From Yponomeuta sedellus (Eukaryota > Arthropoda > Insecta > Lepidoptera > Yponomeutidae), in the NCBI GenBank assembly GCA_934045075.1, contig OW203725.1, positions 20,036,214 to 20,100,213 on the forward strand: a stretch of DNA of 64,000 nt, given 5' to 3'. Both the position numbers and the translations under genes were made by a program. The notes under the pieces are model-generated. The model was not told where the DNA came from, searched no databases, and saw nothing but the letters and a program-made list of their open reading frames with translations. Below, piece after piece: positions 42,776 to 54,107 of the stretch (the stretch's first letter is position 1; each line of letters opens with the position of its first letter).

Positions 42776-42905
42776 ACTACTCTTTCTCTGAGAAAGAGAG
42801 AGAGAGTTTGGGCCTAATTACCACGCGTGCCCACCGCGGATTGACAATTTTAAGCGCTGAGGCATTTGAACACTTCAGACAAACAGGTTTCCTCACGATG
42901 ATTTT
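42776..42905 (+). repeat. Dispersed repeat L
   Basis: 'gggcctaattaccacgcgtg', 'cccaccgcggattgacaatt', 'caggtttcctcacgatga'. Confidence 0.65.
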
Positions 42906-42989
42906 CTTCACGGCTAACGAGTAAACGTTTTTAAGCAATGTTAAATTTAATAATAATATCATTAATTCTTACGCATGACCTTTTCAATG

Positions 42990-43330
42990 AAAGCGACATA
43001 TTTGTTTTTGCATCATGTCTGTTATTCACGGTAGAGCCTGCCTTTCTTGGTCTATAGCCACTAGTTTATTTATAGCGGTAGCTTTTATCAACACTTTCAC
43101 ACAGTTCGGTTCCCGTAGGGGGGCGCTCATTGAATTGGACGAATTACCCCCGCGCGGGTGCTTTCCCATATTTGTGGGGTCCCTTGCTTAGTTTCCATAG
43201 CATAAAGGACACCAATTGCGGGTTTTGGGCACGACAAGGTGATTGCACCTTTTTTCCTTAATCTGAGAATTGCACATTGCGTTTACGTTACTTTAGTCAG
43301 GTTGGCCTCTTAGAAGTAATTTGTAGAGAT
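42990..43330. promoter_or_regulatory. Candidate conserved non-coding element
   Basis: Unique, GC-balanced, including 'gcgctcattgaattggacga', 'cccatatttgtggggtccct' and 'ccatagcataaaggacacca'. No repeats. Regulatory role is inferred only from composition and intron location. Confidence 0.22.
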
Positions 43331-43970
43331 AGCGAGAAGTTATTTTTATAGGGTTTGCGATGTTCGCACGTTGGAAAGCTTATGTGACAACGGGAGCTGT
43401 GAGTTTGCTGGGACTTCGGAGAATGAGGTAGTAGTTTTTTAGCTGTGGAGTGTAGCGACCTTCTCATATAAGATTAGAGGAATCTATACGTCAGTACAAA
43501 CAACCTTTTCAATGGAATAGAAATATTTTACTCGGATATTGATTGGCACACGCTTAATACCTACATTACCGGGCGTTATACGAGCCACTGTAACTTCACA
43601 GATCGAACCCAATTTGTATGGCGCGTTTCTGTACCACGTAACTGTAATTATTAGCTACTGTACGGCAGATATTTGAAACAGATTTTTCATACAGAAAAAA
43701 TTACCACGATTTTAACATAATCTCAAGACATTTTTTGTGCAGGGTCTCCATTTCAATTTATGATGTTGAGTGACCTTTAGCTGGTTATGAATTCAAGTAC
43801 AGCGCTGTTGTTTGAGCATCGTATTTAAATGTCACTACATCTTATACTGCTCAGGTTTTAGGATGTACTACTCTACACGTTTTACTCGTATCCGTTTCTT
43901 ATCAAATATTCAATTGTACTTGTATCTATTTCTTTACCTTATTTTTTCTTATCTAACTTATAAAACTTAT
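43331..43970. other. Intron sequence, nothing recognised
   Basis: No gene or repeat. Confidence 0.4.
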
Positions 43971-43977
43971 CTAACTT

Positions 43978-44205
43978 ATTCTCTCAGAGAGAAAGTATTG
44001 CCTAGTTATCACTCACACCCACCGCGGGTTGGCCATTTCAAGCGCTGATGTATAAGAACAGGCGCTTCAGGCACTTCACCTTATTTTTTTCCTGTCTAGC
44101 CTTTAAACGTCCCACTGCGGGGCACAGGCCTTCTCTCAGAGAGAAAGTATTGCCTAATTATCACGCGTTCCCACCGCGGGTTGGCCATTTCAAGCGTTGA
44201 GGTAT
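43978..44205 (+). repeat. Dispersed repeat L, two tandem partial copies
   Basis: 'ctctcagagagaaagtattg' is followed by 'cccaccgcgggttggccatt' twice (43981-44050 and 44130-44205). The direct duplication is local. Confidence 0.65.
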
Positions 44206-44212
44206 AAGAACG

Positions 44213-44464
44213 ATATCAATCCTTGTATGTCCCCACTGTTGGGGCACGGGTCTCTTCCTGCATTGCAGGAAGGTTAGGCCATACTCCACAACGGGAGCCA
44301 AGGCCGGGTTGGTGGAGGATTGTAAGACAGTGGCGGGCCTTCTGTCAGAAGTTATCAAGCCACCCATAATGCCCCTGTCATGGCTTAACGACTACTATTA
44401 CATGACAGCCGGCACCAACGGCTCATCGTGCCTTGTGAGGCACGGAAGCGCCCGGAAAAAATGC
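44213..44464 (-). repeat. 5S-derived SINE, 5'-truncated
   Basis: 3' end and body on the minus strand ('ccccaacagtggggacatac', 'gccgttggtgccggctgtca'). Ends at 'gaaaaaatgcc', so the 5S head is absent. Confidence 0.75.
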
Positions 44465-44734
44465 CAAAGAACACCTCCTTCTAATAAAATAAAATGTTAA
44501 GAGAGCAAAACGCATTGCGTTTCCGTGTGCCCCCGACCTGCCTCACGCGGCTAGACAATAAGACACACGCGCCGAACTAATCACGCTCTCTTGGCACGGA
44601 AACACTCCGGTCTACGTTTATAGGCTGACATTATTGCCCTGTTCACACTTTCGACTGAAGCGGCCGTCCGTCTTGCGTGGCCGGTGCTATGCGACGCGAT
44701 GATAGCTCATTTAGGATTGAAATGTTTGGGGCGT

Positions 44735-44825
44735 TGATGAAGCTGAGTTCATCTGTCAGGATCGTGGCAAGTGGCAGTCCCTGGTCTCTGCCTACCCCTC
44801 TGGGATACAGGCGTGAGGTTATCTA
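44735..44825 (+). repeat. Dispersed repeat S
   Basis: 'aggatcgtggcaagtggcag', 'cctctgggatacaggcgtga'. Confidence 0.6.
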
Positions 44826-46690
44826 AGTAATGGTTGGATCGTATCGGACTGCGCGTGAATCTCAGGCAATGGATCTTTGAAAGGAAAAAATGTCATTTAT
44901 TAATTAGATTAACTCATACATATTATAAGTTGTGGTACAAAACTGTATAAAAATCTCAGCGCAGACTTACATGCCCTAGTAATAGGAAGAAGTAAAGTTA
45001 GGGAAGATGAAGGTATTGAATTAGCTCTTCCCAATTCGCGTACTCGATACACTTTGAATTTTGGGTGGTTTGAAAGCCATAGCAAACTGAACGCGGCTTA
45101 GCAATAGCTATCGAATATGCTGGTTTGGTTTTATAAAAAAATACTTCAACACAAACTCGAGTCTGTGATTGATAATCATTAGTAAGCAGCTACAGCAGTG
45201 CGTGAGTGCCGCGGGTCCACGGGTCATTGTTTAAATAGACGATGAGGCGATACTAATTGTTCGCGAATTTTTTGAAACAAGTTTTGTCATGTTGTAATGC
45301 CAACTTAATTTTTGTTTCATTTTACGTCTGTGCTTAAAAATAATTGTCTAATCTAAATAGATAAAATATTTAATAAATAATTACATTACTTCAGATTTCA
45401 GCATATTTATAACTTTAGCGAGATCGTCAAGTATTCCGTCTTCAGTAAGCGCACTACAACAATCGCAAACGCAGCTGAAATCACCTGCAATATATGTAAA
45501 AGCCACTATAATAACTCCACGCAGTTTACCATTAATTTTAATATCCACTTTGCACGTCCCTTGTAGGCACGCACTCTTAACACAAAGAACCGTAGCAAGC
45601 TCGATAATGTGATAAGATTGCGTCTTAGCGTTTTATTCAGTTCGACAGAGCGAGATAGAGCATAATACGTCCTTCTAGCTGGCCCGGCAGGGATCATCGT
45701 GCTAGGAGGCAGCATACAGGAAGAGTTGCTATTCAACTAGGGTGACAATGAATGGTCCTTGTTTGCGGACACCGGGCGAGGCGCTAACTCGCGACCGGGC
45801 CGCGATTAGCGACGACATGACGACTTAACTGTACACAGATAAACATCATTACGCTCGCAAGTTTAACTACGCCACGTCACCAAAGCATAAAAGCCTTTAC
45901 ACTATTGGCTTAAGAGTAGATTTACTAGTGGAGTTAACCCAGTGGTTTAGTTTAATGGCCTCGCAGGCGCTTTTAAGTCAACAGCGACCAATCGACGGAC
46001 TAGATCGGTGGACTGTCACACAAAGCGTCGGTAAACAATTTTAAAGCTCGTGTGGACGGCGATGAGCAATGTTGTGGCAAGCTGTTAGCGTCCGCGTCAT
46101 AGTCGCTCATGAAGACGAGAGGACCGCGACGTATTTGTCGACTCGTTAAAATTAGGTCTGAGCTGCATTGCGCGACATTGTCCAGGGTTTCACACGTAAC
46201 CAGCCCGGCGTTTCGAAACTGGTGTAAGATAAGTTTTTTTCTGTGAAAAAATGAGGTTTGTCTGTGTACAGAGGGACCTCCGTAAATGTCCATTGGTTTA
46301 TGTAAACAAATTGATGGTCAAGAGTGTGTTGGAGTGATTTTCGCGGAATCACTTGAAGTTCCCTAAATAGCACAAAACAATTCAATCAGATAGCTATTAA
46401 TTATACCAGATAAAAGGACCAAATATGAAATGAAAGAAAGGATTGCGAGAAATATTTTCATAATTGTTCCGACTTTCACCAACATTTGCGGAAACTCATG
46501 AAAATAAAACATCTCCTGACGTTTTCCCCGAAGCGTGGTGCCAGTACCTACGTGTTTTATTTAACCGTCAATCAACGCTTCCATGAGGCAAATTACGTAC
46601 CAGTCTTCTAATAGGTTGAACATCTAGTTAGATAATAATAAGTTGAGATTGTTAGCGACTTAAGATGCGCCAGGAGAAAAGTAATCCCAT
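44826..46690. other. Unique intron sequence
   Basis: Moderately GC-balanced between 45500 and 46300. The open frames on the minus strand at 45506-45736 and 46000-46385 show no domain, no signal peptide and no splice-compatible partner. I do not call them. Part may be regulatory. Confidence 0.35.
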
Positions 46691-46786
46691 GCAGATAAGA
46701 TAAGAATATTCTTTATTGTACACACCAGAAAATACATGTATAGTTTTATTTGTAAACTTAGGTTAAGGGAAATCAATGACTTGGTA

Positions 46787-47148
46787 TCAACCCTTGTATG
46801 TACCCACTGCTGGGGCACGGGTCTCTTCCTGCACCGCAGGAAAGGTAGGCCATACTCCACCACGGGGGCCACCTCCTGGTTGGTGGAGGATTGTAAGACA
46901 GTGGTGGGCCTTACTGTCAGAAGTTATCAAGCCGCCCATAAGGCCTCTGAAATGGCTTAACGACTGCCATTATATGACAGCCGGCACCAACGGCTTAGCG
47001 TGCCTTGCGAAGCACGGAAGCGCTCGGAAAAATACCACTAGCGGTAGTCACGGGACGCTCACCCATCCTGTACCTGACCGCGCCTGTTGTTGCTTAACCA
47101 AGTGATTGATTCCAATCACTCGGTTTGCCTAGGCCACGAGCGCTTCTC
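46787..47148 (-). repeat. 5S-derived SINE, near full length
   Basis: Minus strand: 'gcgctcgtggcctaggcaaa'-like start, 'caatcacttggttaagcaac', 'caggtacaggatgggtgagc', body, 'gcagtgggtacatacaaggg'. A 5' terminal fragment ('ggccaggagcgcttcc') is repeated just after its end. Confidence 0.8.
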
Positions 47149-47204
47149 TAGGCCAGGAGCGCTTCCTCCTTAGGTATCTCTTCGCCATTAAAGCACTTAT
47201 TCAC

Positions 47205-47390
47205 CATCATAATTATGATGAGCGGGTTTCAGTTCACTGCTGAATATGGCCATCTCCTAAGATACGCCAGATCTTCGGCTCTTCCCTTCCAGACCCTGCC
47301 TACCGCTTTGCAAACGTCGTCGCTCCATCGCGGTCACAGGGCGTCCTACGCTACGTTTGCCGGTTCACGGTCTCCACTCTGAGTCTACTC
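47205..47390 (-). repeat. RTE-type LINE C-terminal fragment
   Basis: On the minus strand the sequence 'ggagaccgtgaaccggcaaa' and 'cgtagcgtaggacgccctgt' corresponds to the 'EWRPR.GKRSVGRP' region of 41975-42319. 'ttcagcagtgaactgaaac' lies at its left end. Coding is broken. Confidence 0.6.
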
Positions 47391-47629
47391 CAACAGTAAT
47401 CGGTCCTGCCGCAGATATGACCTGCCTTAAGCTTGCTTATCCGTTGAGCTATGTCGAGTTATCCGTTGAGCTATTTAATTATCTGGGGAAATCTGGGCTA
47501 CTTCATAACATGTCGATAGCAATCCATCATGGTGAAAGGATTTGCCAATCCGAGTAAGGGACTCTCTGATTGTTGCCCAGGGTGCGCCAGACGTACGGGC
47601 TCAGTGAGTACATAGTAATATAATACCAA

Positions 47630-47850
47630 TAATTACGTCCACACGACACAATCACTTGATCTGGTCCCATACTAGTATATATACTCTGAAACCGGAAACC
47701 GGTTAACCCAGCAAGGCCGTCAGAAACATGAAAATACACCCAAACTGAGGCCACTCGTACAAATGCACGGGATCCCCTAGGGGAATCGGCCACAATCTCT
47801 GTCTTGGTACTCAAGCGCCGTTGTGGCTAGACCAACGGGGCATAGTAGTT
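47630..47850 (-). repeat. tRNA-derived SINE, family 3
   Basis: Minus-strand head 'gccccgttggtctagccaca' and body 'tgtacgagtggcctcagttt', 'gtgtcgtgtggacgtaatt'. Matches 25500-25690 and 36395-36590. Confidence 0.6.
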
Positions 47851-47859
47851 GCTGAAACT

Positions 47860-49129
47860 CGTTTTCTATCCCGCACAATTTCATGCTGCAACGTCATTAG
47901 GGCACTTCCTTTCTCCACTCCGCTTGGCCACCAGATGGTGCTTTGAAGAATAATTAATTGACATACAACTTATCACACCTAATTTATTCGTTGGAATAGA
48001 CAGAGGTCTGTCGCGCGTTTGGCAACTGTCCACTCTGCACAGCGGCAATGCATTTTAGATCATAGCGCATTGCATGTAGAGTGCAATTTTCCGTTTAGCC
48101 TCCGGAGAAGCATTTTCTCAGACCGATGAAACTTCTATGTCGTCCAGAAACGCTTAAATCAAAGCCAAAATAAACTCGAAACCGTTCAGTGACGTAGCTA
48201 GTTGTTTCGTAACTGTACTCGCCCAGTACTGTACAAATATTATTTTTCACTTATAGGATAACTTTACTAAAGACTGGGTCAAAATTGGTGACAAAGTGCT
48301 AATATGGCAGGACACATGTTAAAACGTATGTTAGTTTAAATTAACAGGTGCCTTTCTTGTCTGCAAATTATTTGCTTTGCTATTACGTGCCGGTCCGTGA
48401 GTAAAATACAGTACGCTGTGGTAATACATACGACAAACAAGACGATACAACGCTGCATTCTTGTAGGTTTTGAATTATTTTCGGTATTTTGATTTGGCGA
48501 CGCATGAGCCACAAAATAACCAGCAGGATTTCGCTCCGACTATGCAAGAGTTTACGCTACATACGTGGGCTAATGAAATTGTTGCACTCGTAACTTACTG
48601 AGCATCTGACATTTACTGTATTGTACACAACTAAAGACAGCTTGGATATTTTGAGCCTTATATTTGAAGCAGTAAGGCGTATAACATGATGTTGCGCTGG
48701 ACTGGTGGTTTATTTTGAATTGTTGTTGTAAATCGGGATAATAGGGTTTTTATGTTCTGTACTGACGGTGGAGTGTGAAGGTCAATTTTACAGTTGTCAA
48801 TAAGACGTGTATGCAAGCTTAGTTGCACGTAAGGTTCCCAGGCGTCCTTTTCTGTAACAGTTCGTAACCTTTGGCAGAACTTATTCTATTTATTTCTTAC
48901 ATACAACGGTTCTTACCAGAAATTACATAGGAATTTGTTGTTTTTTGAAGTGACTTTGTTCAATGTTGCCTGAAAATGATTTGAATAATCTCAGAGTGTA
49001 AAGGCGCCTAGATTCTGACAATGAACTCTGATGTTACGAATATAAACAGTTATGCCACGGCACAGAGTAACTAACCAAAAGGCATCAGTACAGTCGACCG
49101 CGCGTCAATCTTTACACGCGTGCTTTACA
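47860..49129. other. Unique intron sequence
   Basis: No gene, RNA or repeat recognised. Confidence 0.45.
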
Positions 49130-49133
49130 CAGT

Positions 49134-49944
49134 TGTGGCGAGCACATGTTAACTCTGCGCGCGCACTACAAACTCCAACATTCCTGCATCGCGCAATCAA
49201 AGTGTTCCAATGACATACCATAAATATAACGTCCAACTAACTATAGTTGGACCGGCTGTCCCCAGGCATGCGATCTGCCTGGCGGGAAATTTCCCTTTAT
49301 AGTGGAAGAGCACGATCACCCGCTCTTCCCTATAGTGGTGACCCCTGACAGAACATTGTCAACCTTCCTTCGCTCTCGCAGCACCCCACATACATCAGTC
49401 TCAAAGCAAGGCCAGCAATCTTCCCTCTCACTTCATCAGTTCCACTACAGTCAACGCACCGACTACTGGGACTGATGGTGATCTTCCTCCAACCCCTCGG
49501 TACGGCAGCCACACAGCAACAGCACACGTACACGTTGCCAGTGGTACAGCAGCCTTCACCGGTTCCTACCACATGCGCGGTCTCCATGGTACTGTCGCCG
49601 GTGATGTGACTGTTAGCCGCTGAACACCCTCAACCGCTAGTCGACTCACTGGCTCAGCGTCTCCTGGCACTTGCAGGCTTTAGAGCACAGACTTCGATTC
49701 CTATCAGACCTAGCTATGCGTAGCTACGGTCTTGAAGGGGAGTGATGTGGCGAGCACATGTCAATTCTGCGCGCGCACTACAAACTCCAACATTCCTGCA
49801 TCGCGCAATCAGTGTTCCAATGACATACCATAAATATAACGTCCGACTAACAATAGTTGGACCGGCCGTCCCTAGGCATGCGATCTGCCTGGCGGGAAAT
49901 TTCCCTTTATAGTGGAAGAGCACGATCACCCGCTCTTCCCTCTA
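49134..49944 (+). mobile_element. TRIM-like LTR element, complete copy
   Basis: 811 bp with 4 bp target duplication CAGT (49130-49133 and 49945-49948). The 5' LTR is 49134-49334 (201 bp) and the 3' LTR is 49746-49944 (199 bp). Both start 'tgtggcgagcacatg' and end 'cgctcttccct' plus a few bases. The interior (411 bp) begins 'gtggtgacccctgacag', a likely tRNA primer-binding site resembling that of insect Ty3/gypsy elements. It ends with the polypurine tract 'gaaggggagtga'. It encodes no gag, protease or reverse transcriptase and must be mobilised in trans. Confidence 0.93.
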
Positions 49945-50427
49945 CAGTTAAAGGTAAGTTTGAAACAAAAATGCAGAGATTGACATGTTGTGTGTGACTG
50001 TTGGTACAAAAATGTTTTCTCTTTCTTTCTTTATTAATTTGTTTTACATAATTAAACTATTTGATTATGATAATGACATTAGAGTGCCTATGAGAGACCT
50101 GTGTACCACTGACCTATATTGTGGTAGATAACTTAATATCAGCAGAAGCCGTGCCTCAAATGCGAGAAATCGTGGATTCAACATCACAAAAATATTTACA
50201 TCCGTACACTCCACTCCGTTTAACTACAGTTACGTTGCAAAAACAAAGTAAAAGTTACTTTTCTGTCGAGTTTACCGTGCTTGGATTTTCTAATACACGT
50301 ATTTACTTACATACATTAGTTAATTTGCACTAAAAAAACATTTGCTAACGGCGAAGCAGAATACCTGAGGAAGCCCGAGCCTAATTGGCACTCACTATTT
50401 GAAACTGTCTTTACTATGATTAGATCG
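49945..50427. other. Intron sequence, nothing recognised
   Basis: No feature supported. Confidence 0.4.
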
Positions 50428-50515
50428 AATATAGTTCTGTCAGGATTGTAGCAAGTGATTGTGCCTGGTCTCTGCTCACTCCTCCGGGATACAGGCGTGA
50501 GTTTATGTATCTGCG
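50428..50515 (+). repeat. Dispersed repeat S, decayed
   Basis: 'gtcaggattgtagcaagtga', 'cctccgggatacaggcgtga'. Confidence 0.5.
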
Positions 50516-50808
50516 AGTATGTAGACCAACTAATCTGGCATAGGTGCTGGGGAAGGCTCTATTTCAACAGGTTCAACTAGCTAGGCGCTAAATAAATACT
50601 TTTTTTTTTCAAGGTCAGGACGCTAAACGTTGATTGGACGTCGATTGCACACGGGCCTCATTTACTTACATAAGCAGCCTGTGGGTTCTTCAGTAAGTTG
50701 CATGCCTTCTTTGAAAGGGAGAGAGAGTATTAGCATACGTTTTGAAGCGAAGTATTATTTCATTTAGGGTGCTGATTGGTCTTCCCTGGCACTGCAGTGC
50801 GTCAGGTC

Positions 50809-50994
50809 ACTGGGACACGGGTATCTTCCTGTCTCGCAGGAAGTTTAGGCCTTACTCCACTACGGGGGCCAAGTACGGGTTGGTGGTCCTCCACCGTCCT
50901 TGGCCCTACCACTACCTTACAATCCTTTGTAGTTTGTCAAGCCACCCGTAAGGCATCTGACATGGCTTACCGACTGCCATCACATGACAGCCAT
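50809..50994 (-). repeat. 5S-derived SINE, rearranged fragment
   Basis: 'ctgggacacgggtatcttcc', 'ccaagtacgggttggtgg', a short inverted stretch 'tcctccaccgtccttggccc', then 'aagccacccgtaaggcatct' and 'catcacatgacagcc'. Confidence 0.65.
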
Positions 50995-51096
50995 GTTAAT
51001 ATTTTTGTATAGATTTATTCTGATGTAAATTCATCATCATCATCAGCCAGATGCCCACTGCAAGACATAGACATATAATTTGGATAGTGTTTTTTT

Positions 51097-51165
51097 TATC
51101 AGGATCGTGGCAAGTGGCAAACCCTGGTATCTGCCTACCCTTCTGGGACACAAACATGAGCTTAT
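51097..51165 (+). repeat. Dispersed repeat S, fragment
   Basis: 'aggatcgtggcaagtggcaa', 'ctgcctacccttctgggaca'. Confidence 0.5.
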
Positions 51166-51590
51166 ACGTGACTTCTCAAGCCTAGATACAATGTCATTTT
51201 CGGTTTCAATTGCGTATTCTAAACAGTTCTAAGCTCTGTTTTACAAACTTAATGATGTAAGAAATTTTGCGAACCCGCACTAAAAATTCTAACCTTTGCC
51301 TAGCAACCAGACAACTACTCATTGAGATAAGATAAGAATATTCTTTATTGTACCCTGGCAAAGATACAGAAACACAACACACGTGAACTTATACGCGGCT
51401 TATCGAGCCTAGATACAATTGTCATATTCGTTTTCAATCGCATATTCTCAACAGTTTTAAGCTCTGTTTTAGAAACTTAATGATTTAAGAAATTTCACGA
51501 ACCTTTGCTGAAAAATCCTAACCTTTGCCCTAAAACCAGACAATTACCGATTGTGATAAGGTAAGAATATTATTTATTGTACGAGTACAC
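51163..51590. repeat. ~210 bp tandem direct duplication
   Basis: 51163-51350 and 51386-51590 share in order 'cgagcctagatacaa'-like, 'agttttaagctctgttt'-like, 'aaacttaatgat', 'tcctaacctttgcc'-like and 'taagaatattctttattgta'-like. Each unit ends with the reverse of a LINE tail also seen at 46695 and 55325. Confidence 0.7.
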
Positions 51591-51636
51591 TGGAAAAAAA
51601 CAACAAACACAAACTATAACAAAGGTTCGTAGTACA

Positions 51637-51705
51637 ATGGAGTATGGCCTAACCTGCGATGCAGGAAGAGACCAGTGCCTCAGTGGGGACATACAAGAGT
51701 TGATG
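51637..51705 (+). repeat. 5S-derived SINE, 3' terminal fragment
   Basis: 'atggagtatggcctaacctg', 'gcaggaagagaccagtgcct', 'gtggggacatacaagagttg'. Confidence 0.7.
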
Positions 51706-51707
51706 TC

Positions 51708-51895
51708 CCCACTTGATAGTACAATTGCGACCATTGGCCTGCGTGAGCAGGCCCCCCACCAGATGGTCTGAAGACCTGGTTACGTTGGCGGAAAATCGCT
51801 GGGTGCGGACGGCACAAGACCGGGACGCTTGGAAAACCATAAGGGAGGCCTAATGTCCTGCATTGGGCGTCAAATGGCTGATGATGACAATAGTA
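51708..51895 (+). repeat. Non-LTR element 3' end
   Basis: 'caccagatggtctgaagacc', 'aaatcgctgggtgcggacgg', 'cctaatgtcctgcattgggc' and a (TGA)n tail. The degraded frame before the tail recalls an RT C-terminus. Same family as 1-45 and 29792-29930. Confidence 0.55.
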
Positions 51896-52016
51896 CAATT
51901 GGCGGACTGATTTCTAAAAGCAATTCGTTCCAGATAACTTTACTGGGAAGTTGCTAAAGGAAATTAGAAAGACTGGTAGCAGTCCAAATTTGAATATTTA
52001 CACTTTATCATCATCA

Positions 52017-52085
52017 CCCATTATGTCCCCACCGAGGTGCACGGGTCTCTTCCCTGAGAATGACACAGGCCATACTCCACCACAT
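52017..52085 (-). repeat. 5S-derived SINE, 3' fragment (older type)
   Basis: 'tatgtccccaccgaggtgca', 'ctcttccctgagaatga', 'ggccatactccaccaca'. Closest to the diverged copy at 29010. Confidence 0.5.
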
Positions 52086-52141
52086 ACTTAAACTTTTACT
52101 CATATACACTTATTATCACGACCAATGTATAACAATTAACT

Positions 52142-52395
52142 CTAATGCTTTGGAAATTAAAGTTATTAATGGCAATCATGGAATCTTATCATACGTATAG
52201 GCGGTAACCTGATGTATTAGATTTAAGAGGACTTTAGGAAAGATAGTAAGAGTGGAGTTTATTTTTCCGCTGCCTTTTTCTCCGCTACACTACGGCCCGA
52301 AGGCAGCGGCTTTCACTTTCGTGTTACATTGTACTCTGACATTCAGCTAACAGAATGTAAATTCTTTACGTTCAAATAAATTTAATTGAATTTTA
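52142..52395 (+). repeat. LINE 3' UTR fragment (family of 37622-39692)
   Basis: 'ttattaatggcaatcatgga', 'ttccgctgcctttttctccg', 'tacggcccgaaggcagcggc', 'ttctttacgttcaaataaat'. No coding part. Confidence 0.85.
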
Positions 52396-52433
52396 AACAT
52401 GCATTTATGATAACATTTACATTAAAGAGAATA

Positions 52434-52787
52434 TATTCTTTTTTAATTCACTAACTCGTGCTAAGGACAGTTTTTAAAAACCTATTTAGAGGCTGAAAAT
52501 TCCACCCATTCCGGGATTCGAACCCGTGACCTCTGGCTATCCGAGCCAGCGCTCTACCAACTGAGCTAATGGGTGACTTACCGGCATCAGTGAAATCAGT
52601 GGTGCAAATTACTTCAGCCAGATGTCGCTGTCTGTACGTAATACAGAGAGTATTGTAAAGAGGTTCGAAATTTCACTGATGCCGGTAAGTAGCCCATTAG
52701 CTCAGTTGGAAGAGCGCTGGCACGGATGGCCAGAGGTCGTGTGTTCGAATCCCGGCATGGGTGGAATATTTAGCCTCTAAATAGGTT
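52434..52787 (-). mobile_element. Palindromic tRNA-Ile-like retroposon, copy h
   Basis: 354 bp flanked by 'attaaagagaata' (52421-52433 and 52788-52800). The minus arm has tail, head and 'ttaccggcatcagtgaaat'. It then switches to plus-sense leader 'cagtggtgcaaattacttca', 'gtacgtaatacagagagtat' and a second complete head 'gcccattagctcagttggaa' with box B 'gtgttcgaatcccgg'. Both arms carry a full tRNA-like unit. Confidence 0.9.
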
Positions 52788-52800
52788 ATTAAAGAGAATA

Positions 52801-53146
52801 CTTTTCGTAACTCTCGCTGCGTGATCCATTTGTATCTGTCATTCTGGATAGATTCAATTTGGGCTTAGGCCATCACTCGACAGGCCCTGGCACTCATCAA
52901 TCGGCACCTCCCTCGTTAACTCGTAAATCCACGGATAGATGCCGTCGATACGCCGGCAATGCTATTTCTCAGAAATATAACGGGATTTAGAGGATGATAC
53001 GCCATCCATCAGTGTGATTATTTTATTTAGTTTCGGTTGTCGGACTGAAATTGGGATGGTAAACAACCGATGGAGCGTGAGGTAGGTCACTGAATGGGTG
53101 TTTGTTAACGTGTCACGGGGATATCTAGGTGCTCCAATTTAGACGA
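52801..53146. other. Unique intron sequence, GC-balanced
   Basis: No repeat or gene. It might be regulatory, but nothing specific is visible. Confidence 0.3.
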
Positions 53147-53255
53147 TAATAACATACATTTACATACAAGCACATACATTGCTTCTGGGCCCACACTAGG
53201 ATACCCTGTGCCGTGGGAACCAGAAACAACGACATTACAAACATGTAAACATGTA
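53147..53255 (-). repeat. tRNA-derived SINE, family 2, 3' body
   Basis: 'aagcacatacattgcttctg', 'acactaggataccctgtgcc', 'gacattacaaacatgtaaac'. Reverse complement of 20090-20195. Confidence 0.7.
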
Positions 53256-53296
53256 TAGACTATCTTCATTACTAATGATATCGGTTTTCTAATATT

Positions 53297-53345
53297 ATCG
53301 ATTTTCTAAGACTAATGAATGAATCATTAGTCTTAGAAAACCGAT
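53297..53345. repeat. 22 bp inverted repeat, one mismatch
   Basis: 'atcgattttctaagactaat' with its complement ending '...aaaaccgat' after a 5-base loop. A third partial copy 'gatatcggttttctaa' precedes the left arm. Confidence 0.8.
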
Positions 53346-53752
53346 ATGCAATATAAATATCAGTGCCTTGATTAGGTAACTTTTCACGTATACATCTGTG
53401 TGCGAAAGCGGAATGGTTACTTAGGTCGGCCGTATGAGGTGTAATGTGTATCACACATAGTGCAAACCGTTTTTCAGTGAATAACTCATACGTGATAGTG
53501 ATATTGAGCGACAAAATTGTACGACAAAGTCCAGTAGATATTTCGATTTTGCACACATATAAATACGTGAAAGTTACATAATCAAGGCGCTGGTGTCACA
53601 CAGTTTGTTATCGAACTCCTCCAAAATGGCTTCACCGATTTTTTACGAGTTTTTGTGTATATTTGTTAAGTCTGAGATTAAGTTCGTTGGGTAATTGATA
53701 TAGCAAAACGATGTTTACGGGGTCAATTAGTAGTTATATTTTATAGGATTAA
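53346..53752. other. Intron sequence, nothing recognised
   Basis: Nothing supported. Confidence 0.4.
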
Positions 53753-53836
53753 TCGCGATTATTTACTAGGTACACGTAATTACCTTAATTACCGACGTTG
53801 TATTATTGATTTTTTACGTAATAAATAATCGCGATG
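53753..53836. mobile_element. Short TIR element, 84 bp
   Basis: Inverted ends 'atcgcgattattta' and 'taaataatcgcgat'; related to the termini at 34189-34326. Non-coding. Confidence 0.5.
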
Positions 53837-53977
53837 TATGACGTAAAAAAATAATAATAAATGATCTTTGAATATAATAATAATTACGTAAATGCATTGC
53901 GAGTCATTAAGAAACAATGTAAAAAAATCTAAAAAATCCAAGTGATTTTCAAAAGGCAATATTTATCTCTAAAAGTT

Positions 53978-54107
53978 ATACTATTGTTTTTTTTTTATTT
54001 TTAATGCACTAACCCGTGCTAAGGACAATTTTAAAAATCTATTTTAGAGGCTAAAAATTCCACCTATGCCGGGATACGAACCCGCAACCTCTGGCTACCC
54101 GTGCCAG
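53978..54107 (-). mobile_element. tRNA-Ile-like retroposon, copy i (3' end only)
   Basis: Tail 'tttttaatgcactaacccgt', 'gctaaggacaattttaaaaa' and the 3' half of the head on the minus strand. Flanked by the 8 bp repeat 'taaaagtt' (53970-53977 and 54108-54115). Not palindromic, 5'-truncated. Confidence 0.8.

Noticed and set aside
46000..46385. Minus-strand open frames of 77-97 codons, possible host gene
   Set aside because: No domain, signal peptide or splice partner, and two overlapping frames. Chance is the simpler reading.
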